Source of the DNA: CAIZGX01 sp044371535
Lineage (GTDB): Bacteria; Bacteroidota; Bacteroidia; Flavobacteriales_D; Sanyastnellaceae
Direction: 5' to 3'
Length of the DNA stretch: 14,767 nucleotides
Assembly: GCA_044371535.1 (NCBI GenBank)
Contig: JBILTL010000044.1
Span: 1 to 14,767 of the forward strand
Made by a program: the position numbers and the translations under genes. Below the pieces are notes generated by a model, which made no database searches, was not told the DNA's origin, and worked only from the letters and a program-made list of their open reading frames with translations. Positions 13,796 to 14,767 of this stretch are shown here, piece by piece (the first letter of the stretch is position 1; every line of letters starts with the position of its first letter).

Positions 13796-14766
13796 ACCAC
13801 TATTGCTTTCATTATAACGGCGTTTTCATTGCTTAATCGCAATTGATAAACGCCGTTTTCGTATCCGCTTAAATCCACTTGCAGCAACGATTGGTTGTTC
13901 AACTTATTTGTTGAAAGAAGCTTTCCAGCATTGTCGAAAACCGAGAGGTAAGTGTTTTCATTCATGAAGTACCATTGAATATTCACAACATCGCGAGTAG
14001 GATTCGGATAAATGCGAAGGTTTGAAGCAATGTTTTCTTCAACAGAAACATCTACGCTCACAGCATAAAACTGGGTGCTTTCACAACCGTAAGCATTTGC
14101 CCAAGTCATTTGTATTTCGCCAACACCTGTGATAAACTGATCCCAAATAACTTCAATCACATTCGTTCCTTGTCCAGATACAATTGTTCCTCCAGTCACA
14201 ATCCAATTGTAAGTATAATCAGGAAGTGATGCTACGGCGTAGGAATACGTGTTGTTGTATACAGCATTCGGTTCTCCTGAAATAGCCGGTATTTGTGGTT
14301 CAGGATATTGTTGAACAACAACTTCAGAGAATGACGAGCAACCGTTATTATCGGTATAGGTTACTCCGTAAGTTCCAGCGTCAATGATGTAAATGGTATC
14401 CGAAGGGTCGCTGGTGGTCCACACATTTCCACCTACATAATTCGACCAAAGGGGAGAAGGAACGTTTTTACAGATGAACAATTCTCCGCCAATTACAGGC
14501 GGCGCAGGAGCATCGTATGAATTTACATAAACAGTGTCCGTTGTCGCGCAAAGATCTTGGAAGGAATAGGTGTAAGCATAACTTCCAGAAAGAATAGGAA
14601 TCACGGTGCCTTCAGCAGTTACTCCGAACCCGCTCCAAAGTCCCCCAACAGGAGATGCGCTAGCCGCAAGGTCTATCATATCACTTGGCATACACACAGA
14701 AACATCCGGTCCAGCTGTCATTTGAAGTGGAATAGCAACGGTGAAGTAAGTTGAGTCAATGTTGGT
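13786..14766 (-). CDS. T9SS-secreted protein with Ig/PKD-like domains and C-terminal sorting domain, 5' end missing
   Basis: The frame stays open to the right edge; 326 residues are present, and upstream of the methionine at 14721 the sequence continues as TNIDSTYFTVAIPLQ, so that methionine is not the start. The visible part holds two Ig-like modules with paired cysteines (AGPDVSVC...FQDLCATTDTV; GGELFIC...TDNNGCSSFSEVVV) and a PKD-like module (YTYNWIVTGGTIVSGQGTN, with VIEVIWDQF). The last 75 or so residues are a type A T9SS sorting domain: LRIYPNPTRDVVNI, LSVFDNAGKLL, VDLSGYENGVYQLRL and a basic end, KAIVVTR. Such proteins are exported through the Sec system and then through the T9SS, where the sorting domain is removed and the protein is anchored or released. 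The function of the missing N-terminal part cannot be seen. It converges on the aldolase gene with no gap. Confidence 0.88.
   Translation of the reverse strand, partial: TNIDSTYFTVAIPLQMTAGPDVSVCMPSDMIDLAASASPVGGLWSGFGVTAEGTVIPILSGSYAYTYSFQDLCATTDTVYVNSYDAPAPPVIGGELFICKNVPSPLWSNYVGGNVWTTSDPSDTIYIIDAGTYGVTYTDNNGCSSFSEVVVQQYPEPQIPAISGEPNAVYNNTYSYAVASLPDYTYNWIVTGGTIVSGQGTNVIEVIWDQFITGVGEIQMTWANAYGCESTQFYAVSVDVSVEENIASNLRIYPNPTRDVVNIQWYFMNENTYLSVFDNAGKLLSTNKLNNQSLLQVDLSGYENGVYQLRLSNENAVIMKAIVVTR
13816..13857 (+). terminator. Possible aldolase terminator inside the convergent gene
   Basis: AACGGCGTTT (13816-13825) and AAACGCCGTT (13848-13857) are exact inverse complements and give a 10-base-pair stem with a 22-base loop. 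On the plus strand the stem runs into TTTTC, a short and weak T run. The site is 31 bases past the aldolase stop and lies within the coding sequence of the minus-strand gene, where the arms encode ENGVY and ENAVI. The pairing may be only a by-product of these similar coding strings. Confidence 0.3.
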
Positions 14767-14767
14767 G

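Noticed and set aside
1..14767. tRNA, rRNA, CRISPR arrays, insertion sequences or attachment sites
   Set aside because: Coding sequence fills the window almost completely. I saw no cloverleaf-like stretch, regularly spaced direct repeats, transposase or flanking terminal repeats.

Overview
The window comes from a member of the Bacteroidota, most likely from the Flavobacteriia or a neighbouring class. Four things point there: a PorQ-type component of the type IX secretion system (T9SS), a separate protein ending in a T9SS C-terminal sorting domain, a GlmU-like protein of the form typical of this phylum, and a Lon protease with the N-terminal segment usual in this phylum. A promoter-like sequence of the Bacteroidota type (TTTG, 20 bases, TAGCTTTA) lies before the aldolase gene. 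The window is packed with genes. The longest stretch without one is 63 bases (12658-12720), and no RNA gene, insertion sequence or CRISPR array is visible.

Region 1 (2-7953) is a chain of nine plus-strand genes for building and decorating a surface sugar. In order they are a methyltransferase (5' end outside the window), a NeuD-like O-acyltransferase, a five-bladed beta-propeller protein of the GH43/GH32 type, a FemAB/GNAT-like N-acyltransferase, a polyprenyl-phosphate-type GT2 glycosyltransferase, a four-helix SMR/ArnE-like membrane protein, an NAD-dependent sugar-nucleotide SDR enzyme, a DegT-family aminotransferase, and a multi-pass GT-C-like membrane glycosyltransferase. Seven of the eight junctions overlap (five by exactly 4 bases in an ATGA, one by 8, one by 19) and the other has a 1-base gap, so the chain is very probably one translationally coupled transcript. 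The last five genes match, by type, five parts of the enterobacterial Arn pathway (SDR enzyme, ArnB, ArnC, ArnE/F, ArnT). I infer that an amino sugar is made on a nucleotide, moved to a lipid carrier, flipped, and transferred to an acceptor outside the cytoplasm. The upstream acyl- and methyltransferases would decorate it.

Region 2 (7965-11587) holds the GlmU-like sugar nucleotidyltransferase/acetyltransferase, 11 bases after the glycan chain, and then the ATP-dependent protease Lon. Region 3 (11635-13785) holds porQ and a class II fructose-bisphosphate aldolase. Region 4 (13786 to the end, minus strand) is the C-terminal part of a large secreted protein with Ig/PKD-like domains and a T9SS sorting domain. 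Its stop codon directly abuts the aldolase stop codon, and an inverted repeat spans the junction.
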